Source: Vicia villosa (taxonomy: Eukaryota; Streptophyta; Magnoliopsida; Fabales; Fabaceae). Taken from it: DNA of 64,000 bases. Below are positions 35,163 through 45,874 of the stretch, piece by piece (within the stretch, counting starts at the first letter, position 1; each line of letters opens with the position of its first letter). The notes beneath the pieces are model-generated. The model saw nothing but the letters and a program-made list of their open reading frames with translations. It was not told where the DNA came from and did no database searches. A program made the translations under genes and the position numbers. The DNA lies in the NCBI RefSeq assembly GCF_029867415.1, contig NC_081185.1:70999156-71063155 (forward strand). Reading direction: 5' to 3'.

Positions 35163-35801
35163 TGATCATTGAGTTTGAAATAGGGTTCACGAGAAACCCA
35201 GCTTTATCTGTAAAATGATGCTCTGCGAATGTATATGCTTATGACTTATTGCAGATGCATGCATGCTTATGCAGATGGCACATATGTGAGTGTATATGAA
35301 TATGGGTATGTATGATGATTTTGACGTATCATCTCTTGTCACCCATTGGATTTGTTTAGCTTTCCGAGCGGCTTTGCGGGTCTCAACTCAGATCGTCTGA
35401 AGTTAGTCTACTGGGATAATGCTTTCGGGGCCAGGTGTATATCGACTACCGGAGATGTCGTGGTTTTCGCCCCCTTTATTTTAGTCTGATAGTTTGTAAG
35501 TTTCTTGTTTTAAGTTCAAAGTTTTAAATTTATGAGAAATAAATTATTCTTTGCACTTGGTATTGATATGACGAGATATGCAGTGTGAAAGGAAAAAGCT
35601 TTTATTGATTATTGCCTTAAATTGGCGAATGTACAAAAGGTATGAGAGAAAGGAAAATGACAAATAGAAATGACATTAATACTGCTATCGCTCTTTTTTA
35701 TCAAGGGTCCCAGTAATCCTTCGACCTTAGAAGCAGATGATTGCACGAATCCCTATCCTTCGTAGTTTGTCTTCAGCTTATGACCAATAATTCTGCCTTT
35801 G
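35163..35801. other. Element B region between integrase and the tandem array
   Basis: Non-coding. A tatg/catg-rich section (35215-35320) and the phrase ttccgagcggcttt resemble positions in C and D. No gene is supported. Confidence 0.6.
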
Positions 35802-38800
35802 TTAGGCGTAATATTTCTTGACCGCATCAGAGTTGATTGGGTGCGGTAGCTCGTCTCCATCCATTGTAGTGAGAACTAACGCTCCTCCTGAGAACACTAT
35901 TTTTACAATATATGGACCTTCGTAGTTAGGTGTCCATTTTCCACGGGCGTCAAGTCGAGGTAATAGTATTTTCTTGAGAACAATATCACCTTCTTTGTAA
36001 GTTCGAGGGCGGACCTTTTTGTCGAATGCCCTTTTCATTCTCTTCTGATAGAGCTGTCCATGACACAAAGCCGTCAGCCGCTTTTCTTCAATGAGATTAA
36101 GCTGATCAAAACGGGTTTTTACCCATTCCGATTCTTCTAACTTTGTGTCGGCTGGGACTCTTAAGGATGGGATCTCCACTTCAATAGGGAGGACTGCTTC
36201 CATACCATAGATTAGGGAGAAAGGGGTTGCCCCTGTGGATGTGCGCACTGAAGTTCTGTAGCCGTGCAGGGCGAAGGGAAGAATTTCATGCCAGTCCTTG
36301 TACGTCTTCACCATTTTCTGTATTATCTTTTTGATATTTTTGTTTGCGGCCTCAACAGCGCCATTCATCTTAGCCCTGTATGGTGAAGAATTGTGGTGTT
36401 CAATTTTGAATTCTTCGCACAGCTCCTTCATCATGTTATTGTTCAGGTTCGACCCATTGTCAGTAATGATCCGGCTTGGAATCCCATATCGACAGATGAG
36501 GTTATGCTTGATGAACCGGGTAACCACTTGTCTTGTTACATTGGTGTAGGAAGCAGCTTCGACGCACTTAGTGAAATAGTCGATGGCCACCAATATGAAT
36601 CGGTGTCCATTAGAGGCTTTGGGTTCGATCATCCCTATCATATCAATTCCCCACATCGTAAATGGCCATGGTGAGCTTAGTACATTCAGTGGATTTGGTG
36701 GTACGTGTACCTTGTCAGCGTATATTTGGCATTTATGACATGTTCTTGCGTGTTAGAAACAATCAGCTTCCATTGTTAACCAGTAGTAACCGGCTCTTAG
36801 TATCTTTCTTGCCATTGAATGTCCATTCGCATGAGTCCCAAAGGTTCCTTCATGGACCTCCTTGATGATTTCTTTAGCCTCATTCTTATCCACACACCTT
36901 AGTAACACCGAATCGTAGTTTCGCTTGTATAGGACGTTACCGTTTAGGAAGAACTTAGATGCCAACCTTCTTAGTGTCTTTTTGTCAATTGTGGAGGCAT
37001 TTTCTGGATACTCTTGTTTTTCCAGGTATTCCTTAATATCATGGTACCAGGGTTTGTCATCAGCTTGTTTCTCGATCGTAAGGCAATAGGCTGGTTCTTC
37101 AAAGTGTCTGACCGTTATCCGAGGTTCGTGATTTGGCCAATTTACTTTGAACATGGAGGAAAGTGTTGCTAATGCGTCAGCCATTTGATTTTCTTCCCTT
37201 GGGATATGAGAAAAAGTGATTGTCTCGAACTCAGCCATTAACTCCAGTATAAGGTCACGATATGGGATTAGATTTGAATCTCGAGTATCCCATTCTTTGT
37301 TGACTTGGTGGATTACCAGTGCTGAATCACCGTACACCTCAAGCAGTTTAATCCTTAGATCGATTGCCGCTTCTAACCCCAGTATGCATGCTTCATATTC
37401 TGCAATATTGTTGGTGCAGTCAAAGCATAATCTTGCAGTGAAGGGTAAGTGTCGATTGTCAGGAGACGTCAGGACTGCCCCTATACCATGTCCATATGCA
37501 TTTGAGGCCCCATCGAACGTAAGGGTCCACACCAATCCTGGTTCGGGTCCTTCATCGGGCCCAGGTATTTCATAGTCTCTTACCAGCATAATGTCCTCAT
37601 CAGGGAAGTCGAATTTCATAGACTGATACTCTTCAATGGGCTGATGAGCTAGATGTTCTGCCAGTACACTCCCTTTTATTGCTTTTTGGGTGACGTATTG
37701 AATGTCGTATTCTGACAGCAGCATTTGCCATCTAGCGATTCTTCCTGTAAGAGCCTGTTTTTCGAACACGTATTTCAGAGGATCCATCCTCGATATTAAC
37801 CATGTGGAATGGTTCAGCATATATTGCCTTAGAAGTTTGGAGGCCCATGCTAGGGCGCAACATGTCTTTTCCAAAGGTGAATATCGGGATTCGCAATCGG
37901 TGAATTTCTTGCTAAGATAATAAATAGCGTGTTCTTTCCTGCCAGTTTCGTCCTGTTGCCCCAGTACACATCCCATAGACCTTTCGAGGACGGTGAGATA
38001 CATGATCAGAGGTCTTCCTGATACGGGAGGCACTAGTATTGGTGGCTCTTGTAAATAACGCTTTATGGTTTCGAAAGCTACTTGGCAATCTTCGTTCCAC
38101 TTGATTGGTTGATCCTTTCTTAGTAACTTGAATATGGGCTCACACGTAGCAGTTAAGTGTGAGATGAACCTTGAGATATAGTTCAAGCGCCCTAAGAAGC
38201 CACGAACCTCTTTTTCTGTTTTTGGGACGGGCATTTCTTGTATGGCTTTTACTTTGTCAGGATCTACCTCTATGCCTCGTTGGCTTACTATGAATCCTAG
38301 CAACTTTCCTGATCTCACGCCAAATGTACACTTGTTCGGGTTTAACCTTAGTTTGAACTTCTTCAAGCGTTCAAACAACTTTTGTAAGTGTGTGAGGTGC
38401 TCCTCTTCAGTATAGGATTTAGCGATCATGTCATCTACATATACCTCGACTTCCTTGTGTATCATATCATGGAATAGTGTGACCATAGCTCGTTGATACG
38501 TTGCCCCAGCGTTTCGCAGTCCAAAGGGCATTACCTTGTAACAGAAAGTACCCCAGGATGTCATGAAGGTGGTTTTCTCCATGTCTTCAGGAGCCATTTT
38601 AATTTGATTATATCCTGAGAATCCGTCCATGAATGAAAACACTGAGGCTTGCGCGGTGTTGTCCACTAGTATGTCTATGTGTGGCAGTGGAAAGTCGTCC
38701 TTTGGACTTGCTTTATTCAGATCTCTGTAATCAACACACATGCGCACCTTTCCATCCTTCTTAGGCACTGGCACTATGTTGGCGATCCATGGTGGGTATT

Positions 38801-39264
38801 CGACTACGGCGAGGAAACCTGCGTCAAATTGCTTGAGTACCTCTTCTCGGATTTTATCATCCATGTCGGGTCGAACTCTTCTGCGTTTTTGTCTGACCGG
38901 CGCACATCCTTCTTTGAGCGGTAACCTATGCACCACAATATCCGTATCCAACCCTGGCATGTCACGGTATGACCAAGCAAAGATTTCTGCATATGCGTGG
39001 AGGAGTTTGATTAGTGTCGTTTTTATGTTCTCGTTCAGTGTTGCCCCAATCTTGATGTTCTTGGGCTCTGCGTCTGTACCCAAATTTATGATTTCAATGG
39101 CCTCTTGAGGAGGGAGCATGCTTTTGGATTCCCTGTCCATTAGCCTTGACAATTCTTCTGGAAGTTCATCGTCTTCCTCATCCCCTTCCTCAGACTGATT
39201 AGCGAGAGCCTCGAATTTACATTGAGTTTCAGCAGTATTATTATCGGTGATGTTAGAAGGTGAT
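35802..39264 (-). pseudogene. Element B pol exon 2: RT, RNase H, archaeal-type RNase H, integrase
   Basis: One frame runs from the splice acceptor at 39265 to the stop at 35802, broken only by TAA at 36753-36755. Numbered from the Met at 39272, the RT has VPVPKKDGKVRMCVDYRDLN (167-186), FMDGFSGYNQ with Asp216, and YVDD at 278-281. A Ty3-type RNase H follows (about 400-530) but lacks the usual TDAS motif. A second, archaeal-type RNase H follows with TFDGAS (Asp587), Glu625, GDS (Asp649) and Asp699, the Tat-lineage signature. The premature stop falls in the integrase zinc finger, after its His residues and before CHKC. The integrase core (from Met at 36656) has Asp5, Asp66 and Glu102, giving DD35E spacing, and a C-terminal tail to KKYYA. 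It makes and integrates element cDNA. Confidence 0.93.
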
Positions 39265-39537
39265 CTGCACAAGTTTATGTTTTTGTTTTTTTAGTATGCA
39301 ATTATGATTGTGCTTTTGTTTTATGCAAGAATGTTATTTGTCATTTCGAGAAAGTGAATGCAAGAACGAGATAGAGTTTTCAATACCAAATGCAAACGAC
39401 AATTTTATTAATAAACTCAACTTTGAAAGTAAATGGGGCCCTTACAAACCAACTCTATGCTCTGGGCGAGGCATGAGCGACGTTGTTTTTTTATTATTAA
39501 TTGAAAGGGAAATAAAACACACGGCAAAACAAATTAC
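39265..39537 (-). other. Predicted spliceosomal intron between protease and RT
   Basis: On the minus strand a GT donor (CAAA|GTAATTTG) is at 39537-39536 and an acceptor (TTGTGCAG|A) ends at 39265. Without splicing, the first frame stops at once (TAA at 39536-39534, inside the donor). With splicing, the phase is kept: two bases from exon 1 plus one from exon 2 make a Lys codon, and both frames join. Ogre elements are known for an intron at this place. Splicing itself is not shown here. Confidence 0.7.
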
Positions 39538-42500
39538 TTTGAAACATAAACTATCTCCGGTATCTCCAGGCTTGTCCAGTTTTGAAGTTGTTCTCCTGGT
39601 CTGATCATCCTGATGAAGTTGGACGTACCCTCCATGCTGGATATCATGGATACATGCTCATATCCACCTGTGACAAAAGTTTGTGCAATCGGAGGGAATC
39701 GTTGTTCTTCCTTTGCAGCCTTCTTTGTTGGCTGGCATCCTAACCCCAGACGATCTCTTTTCTCTTGCACTTCTGGAACCTTGCCCCAGCCTTCCATCCT
39801 TGTGTCTTGTAGGTCTCTCCAGGATGTCACCGCCCTTCACGTTTTCTCAATTGGTAGCGTGACAGCAGTGGCAATCTCTAGCGCTTGGAATGAAGTCTCT
39901 AATGCTTTTTCTCCAGCCTCGATGTATCGGTATGAGTCTAGATTGCTGACAAATATGTCCTCCTCCCCATTGACGGTTACTATAGAGTTCCCATCTACAA
40001 ATTTCATCTTTTGATGCAGAGTGGAGGTAACTGCCCCAGCAGCATGGATCCAAGGACGTCCCGATAAGCAGGTATACGCAGGTTCAATCTCCATTACTTG
40101 GAAATTGATGCAGAACGTATGGGGGCCTATTACCACAGGAAGGTCCACCTCTCCGAACACCGGGCTTTGCGATCCATCGAAGGCCTTGACCACCAGACGG
40201 CTTGGTCTTATTACCAATCCTTCCAAATCTATCTTGTCTAAGGTGGCCTTTGGTATCACATTTAATGAAGACCCTGTGTCGATCAGTACTCTAGACATAT
40301 GAGCTTTTCCACATTGCATGGAGATGTGCAGGGCTTTGTTATGCTCCTTCCCTTATGAGGGCAACTCATGTTCACTGAAACTTAAGCATGCCCCAGCAGT
40401 AAGATTAGCCACCATTCCATCAAATTGATTTACAGTGATGTCTTTAGTCACATGGGCAGCGCTCAAGATCTTCATCAAGGTGTCTCGGTGTTTTTCTGAA
40501 TGTATCAGCAGCGAGAGGAGTGATATCCTGGACGGAGTTTGGTGTAACTGGTCCACCACCTTATAATCACTTTTCTTGATCAATGCCAAGAACTCTTCAG
40601 CATCTTTGTTAGTGGCCTCTTTGTCTTTGGATGTGCTCTTTTCAGTAGGGACCACAGTAGTTTGATCACTTGCTTGTGCTAGGTTCTCGTTTGGTTTTGC
40701 AGTATTGAATATGCGGCCACTACGAGTCATGCCCCCAGGCCCAACGATGTTTTTCACGTCGGTATTAGACTCATATTCCCAAGGGACTGCTTTCATTTTG
40801 TCTATAGGGTATGGGTCTCTGACCGGGATAATCCTAGTGTGTACCTGTGTAGGTATCAGCAATGGTGATTTGGCGCAGGGAATGATTAATGTCTTCCTTG
40901 CCCCTTGCCTAGGTATTATCAATGGTTCATTCCTCTCCAGCATGGCCACATATTCCTCTTCCGGATATTCCTTAAACCGAACCACCCCTTGATCGACCAG
41001 TCTTTGCAGGGTTGTCTTAAAGGGTTCGTTATGTTCGAGGATAAACCCCTTTGCAAGTAGATACCTCTTAAGGGTATCTATGGGGGAGTTCCGTTGTTGA
41101 ACAAACTCTTGCTCAGTGACCACCTCTATTGCATTGATTGTGCCATCATGGCGAGGCATAGGGTTTGTCTTTACGTTAGGTTTGTCAAAAGCAATAGCCC
41201 CTGACTCTATTAGGTCTTGAACCTTGTGTCTAAATGCCCAACACTTTTCCAATGTATGTCCGGGAGAGTTGTCGTGAAATTCACACCTTTCATTAGCCCT
41301 GAAATTAGGGGCAGCTTTTCCGGGAGGTGGAGGTGCCATAGGCCTGAGTTCTACCAGTTGCTCGTTCAGCAAGTACTTTAGTATTTCGCTTTTGGAAATG
41401 GGTAGAGGATCAAATTTCCTCGGAGGACCTTGGAATCTGCTTTGTTGAGGTGGGTAGGACATAGGAGGTCTAGGTTCTTGATGCACTACCGCGTTGGTCT
41501 CCCCTTCCTTCTTTTTAGCGAAGGTCGAGGTGGGCCTCTTTGAGTGATAAGAGTTAGATGATGCTCCTTGTATTTTCCCGCTCTTAATTCCGTCTTCTAT
41601 CCTTTCACCAATGACCACTAAATCTGAAAACCCTGAGGACACACTCCCTACCATTTTATCGTAGTATGGCCCTTGTAATGTAGCCATAAACATTTTTACG
41701 AGTTCTTTCTCCAACAGGGGAGGTTGGACTCGGGAAGCCATTTCCCTCCACCTCTATGCATACTCCTTGAACGATTCTTCTTTCTTTTGTGACAAATTTT
41801 GGAGTTGCATCCGATCGGGCGCCATGTCCAAATTGTATTTATATTGCTTTAGGAATGTATTAGCGAGGTCGGTCCAACTTCGGATATGAGACTTCTCTAA
41901 TTGCATATACCAGTCAACCGATGCTCCACTCAAGCTATCTTAGAAAAAATGCATCATCAGCTTTTGATCATGAGCATAAGCAGCCATTTTTCGCAAATAC
42001 ATGCGCAAGTGACTCCTCGGACAAGAGAGTCCCTTGTATTTTTCAAAGTCGGGGACTTTGAATTTGTGTGGAATTGTCAGGTCCGGGACTAAACTCATTT
42101 CAAAAGTGTCTACGTCGAAAGCATCATATCCTTCTACAGCTTTCAGTCTCTCTTCTAATGCCCTGATTTGTCCACTCTCCTTAGAATTCTCCCCAGAATC
42201 AGCAGAGGTCAGCTTTGGTTGAGGGACTTGATCTGTGTCATTAGTGTCCCCATACTGTAGATCCAAGTAGTCCTCATCCCTAAGCGGATTGTTGATAGGA
42301 ATGCGAACTGTGCGAGACGTCCCTTCTTTCTGAGCAGTAGGAATAAACCCTTCTCGAGAAGCCTCTCCCTCTTCATGGGTCGTAATGACCCTTTTAGATG
42401 CGGGAGCATTGGTTTTATGAGGGTCATGGCCTCGAACATACCCTAACAATGGGTTGCCATCCTGAGGTATCTCCTCATACTGATCCTGAACCTCCTTAGC

Positions 42501-42635
42501 CTTATCTTGTCTATCCTTGAGGTCTTTCATAAAACTCAGCATTTGGGCCATTCCTCCCTTGAGGTCCTCAACGGTGCCTTTCAGTTGGGTCATTTCTTCG
42601 CGAAGGGCGGCTTGGTTCTGCTCTAGTTGTTCCAT
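39538..42635 (-). pseudogene. Element B gag-protease with four premature stops
   Basis: One frame, with no indel, starts at MEQLEQNQAALREEMTQLKG (42635) and ends at the intron donor. The N-terminus is a coiled coil. The capsid-like part has IPHKFKVPDFEKYKGLSCP and continues past stop 1 (TAA 41940-41942) and stop 2 (TAG 41754-41756). A nucleocapsid-like motif CEFHDNSPGHTLEKC lies near 41270, then a Pro-rich spacer. Stop 3 (TAA 40353-40355) precedes the aspartic protease, whose active site is LIDTGSSLNVIP (about 40280). Stop 4 (TGA 39837-39839) follows the protease fold. Each stop is one C-to-T step from a Gln or Arg codon. Gag packages the RNA; the protease would process the polyprotein. Confidence 0.9.
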
Positions 42636-43084
42636 TGCTTTCTTCTTCTGAGCTCTGGTCTGGATGAGTGATCGGGTTGCAATGGCGTGACTGGAGATGA
42701 AGACAGTTTTCCTTTTAATGTTTTGAAAAGAAATGCAATGCTACGCGTGCTATGAATGATATGCAAATGCTATGCTCATGTCTTATCCACATTGTTATTA
42801 TAACATATTTATGTATATTTATATATTAACATATATGTCTATATATATATATATATATCTATTATTTCTTTTTTTGTTTTTTTTTTCTTTTTTAGTAGGA
42901 ACCCCTTTTTTTGAATAATCCTTTTTGGTGAAAAATTGCAAAGAAATCGAATAATACGGAAACAAACACACTTTATTAATTTAAAATACCTTAAAGAAAG
43001 TACAAATTAAAATTGTTCAACTTTGTGAAAAGAAATAAACAATCAAAGAAATTAAACTTTCAAATAAAATAAAGCTATAAATGA
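42636..43084. other. Spacer between ORF1 and gag of element B
   Basis: Non-coding, AT-rich, with an (at)n microsatellite at 42838-42860 and T-rich runs at 42865-42910. A splice or internal start signal may be hidden here, but none is clear. Confidence 0.6.
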
Positions 43085-45081
43085 CTAAGAACGCCTATGC
43101 ATGTCCTCCTTGAATTTGTCCACCATGTCCCTACAAAGCTTCATGAATTCTTTGACTTCTTCAGGAAGGATAATAAGAGATGATTCCGCCTTTTCCAAGC
43201 TCTTTGGAATGTCTAGGATTAAATCATTGCACAAATAGACCAACTTGTCATAATTGTCACGACATTTCTCATAGTCTTTAAGCATCTTAGGAACCATACT
43301 CACGTGCTCATAAGCTGTAGAAACAATTGTGTATTGTCTCTCCCAATAATCCCTTTCATCCCTTGCAGCATCGCACAACTCTTTTTGCCTTAGTAGTAAT
43401 TGCCTAAGCAAAGCCAAAGCCTGAAGTGCTCTATGACGCTCATCGGTGCGCTGTAAAAGTGCTTCTTCCGCGGTTAACCTCCTTGTGCGTTCTTCTTGTC
43501 CAGAATTACGGGTTCTTGAAGATCAAACTTTAAATCCCTTATTTCCACCTCTTGATCTTTAGTTCTATCTGTTAATTCAAAGACCACGGCTTCTAGATTT
43601 TTCTCAGATTCCGCTTTGTCATGGGAAGCCTTTTCATAGCGCCTTCTCCACCTTGCAATTTCTATATCCGCTTGTGCCAACCTCTCATTATGTGCTTCTA
43701 GATCAAAATTAGCACTTAGAACTCCTTCGGTTGCTCGCTTTCTTTTATTCCTTTGTCTATCATTCTCTTCCTTAGCAGCTTGAAGCTCTTGGTTCTTTTC
43801 CTTAAGATCGAAGCGTAGTTGGCTTTTTTCGTTGGAAAGTTGATGTATGTCAAGCTCTAATTTTTCCTTTTCCTTACGGGATGCCTCTAGGGCAGCCTTG
43901 ATTCCTTCTATCTCTTCGATGGATAGAGAAATAAGATTAGGAGAATCGGGCTTGTACGTGGGATCCACAACAAAAGGTAGCAAAATCTTTCCAACTCTCT
44001 CTTGAACCCATCTAGTGTAAGGTTCTTTAGCAACAATATTCTTCGGTCCATAGTTCTTTGTTTGAACATGCTTCCAAGCTTGAATTACTTTCTTTAATGT
44101 TCTTGGTTCTCCTTTCCCATTATCATGCAAAATTAATCCTTCCACTTGTTGATCGGAAGGCTCACAATCCATAGAATGACCCAATTGGCGCAATGCAAGC
44201 ACGGGATTATAATTAATACAACCCAAAGTTCCCATTAAAGGCACATTATTAAATTCTCCACATTTATAAATAATTCTTTCAGAATTTAATTTCCTTGCAA
44301 ACCAGAAGATAGAATCCGCATTGAGAGCTCTTAGCTTTTGAGACCATTCATGCCTAGTCAAATCTTTGATTAAATAGCTAGCCTTGTAAAGATGAGAAGT
44401 CAACCAAGAGTACAGTAAATGAAGACAACAAGATATCGCTCCCCTTTTCTTTTCATACCGATCATGGATAGTATAGTAAATATTAGCAAGAATAGTAGGA
44501 GTTGGATCCTCATTTGAATTTCTGAAGGAGGTGAAGACATGAATAGCAGCATCATCAACATATTCTGCCTTATTAGGCAGTAGAATAATACCAAAAATTA
44601 AAAGAGCCAAAAAATGTCCGCAAATGTCCCATTGTTTCTTTTGAGCATAAGACATAGCTTGAGCTTCCAAATAAGTTCTTTTAATTCCTTGTATTCCTCC
44701 ATCGGTTTTGTGATTAGCTTCTAAATCCGCAACGGGCACTTCCAAAGCTTTGGCTAAATCAGACATTTCAGCCCTTTTTCCAGCACTTGTATAAAATACT
44801 TTTTTAATTCTTGAAAACCCAAGCATAGCATCCATCTCCTCCAAAGTAGGAGTCAACTGAAAATCCTGAAAAGTGAAACATCTGAGCGGCGGATCATAAA
44901 ACTGGATCAAAGCGGTGACTGCTTCTTCTTGAACCTTAACCTTGAGCAAGTCCAAAATATCTCCATAACGGCCTTCAAACCTGTTCAAAGCAGTTGATGA
45001 CATCTTATCCCTTATATTTCTCAATTTCTTGATGTCAGGCACTGAGACGGTGAGGTGGACAATAGGCTTCTTAGCATTCAT
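43085..45081 (-). pseudogene. Element B ORF1 (Ogre-specific, plant-mobile-domain-like), frameshifted near its end
   Basis: The preferred start is MNAKKPIVHLTVSVPDIKKL at 45081; an upstream in-frame Met (45186) adds a Lys-rich leader. Family-like motifs are FYDPPLRCFTFQDFQLTPTL (about 44890), EEMDAMLGF, WDICGHFLALLIFGIILLP (about 44600) and LLYSWLTSHL (about 44410). They resemble the ORF1 domain of legume Ogre elements, which is distantly related to the plant mobile domain. A long charged coiled coil fills the C-terminal third. The frame ends at 43474 (DKKNAQGG). In another frame the coiled coil continues directly (ERTRRLTAEEALLQR, then 43417 to 43085), so a one-base shift lies near 43490-43500. 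The function of ORF1 is unknown. It sits upstream of gag, as is usual in Ogre. Confidence 0.8.
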
Positions 45082-45855
45082 TTTTCCTGAATTTTCACCA
45101 AAAAGAATTATTATTATTTTTTTTATTCTTTTTTTTTTCTCCTCCTTTTTTTTCACCTGTGGATAAGACATGATAAAAATATGCATATGATGTATGATGC
45201 ATGCAAATAATTATACAAAAAACACAATATAATAATAATAATAAGCATATATTCAACATATAATCACATAGGCCCTAAGTTCATAGGTTCGACATAACGG
45301 CTCGGGAGCCTACCCTTCCCATGGGAAAGTTCTAGAAGGTCTCATGGGATCATTCGTAGCCGCCGAGACTTTTTGTCTCTTTGGATTTTGGAACAACTCA
45401 TTGGTCCATGAGGTTCGAATTTTAGGGGTTGGTTCCCAGAGAGATCAGCTAAATACCCAGTCCAGCCCTCAACAAGGTCGAGCCTTGTATCAGACCTTTC
45501 CGAATATTCAACCCACTCTGAGTGGAATTATAATAAGACTCGTAGGCGATGTAATTCCCCTCTGGTCATTATTATAATTCCCACGCTTAGGTTTAACAAC
45601 AATCACATATAAAACCCACCAGTGCAGATTATAACAATTAAGCATTTTATACAGATATGACAAATAAACATTTAATGAAAACAATAAATAAATAAATAAA
45701 TAAATAAATATTTATTATTAAAAAAATAAACCTTCCCCCAAACCCTAAAAATGGCAAAATGCCAAACCCTAATCGCTCGCCACAAACCTAAATAATTTGC
45801 CAAACCTAAACCCTCTCAAGCCTTAGGAGCATAATAATTCACCATTGATGATTTT
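45082..45855. other. Element B leader between the primer site and ORF1
   Basis: Non-coding 0.8 kb. It contains an (aaat)n microsatellite at 45687-45713, poly-A/T runs, and a short region near 45295-45590 without a supported frame. Confidence 0.6.
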
Positions 45856-45872
45856 CCCCAGCAGAGTCGCCA
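45856..45872 (-). other. Primer-binding site of element B
   Basis: Plus strand ccccagcagagtcgcca, identical to the element A site, two nt from the LTR at 45875. Confidence 0.9.
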
Positions 45873-45874
45873 GC

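Noticed and set aside
35802..36656. Integrase as a separate intact gene
   Set aside because: It is in the same frame as RT-RNase H and separated only by a premature stop at 36753-36755, so it is the end of one pol frame.
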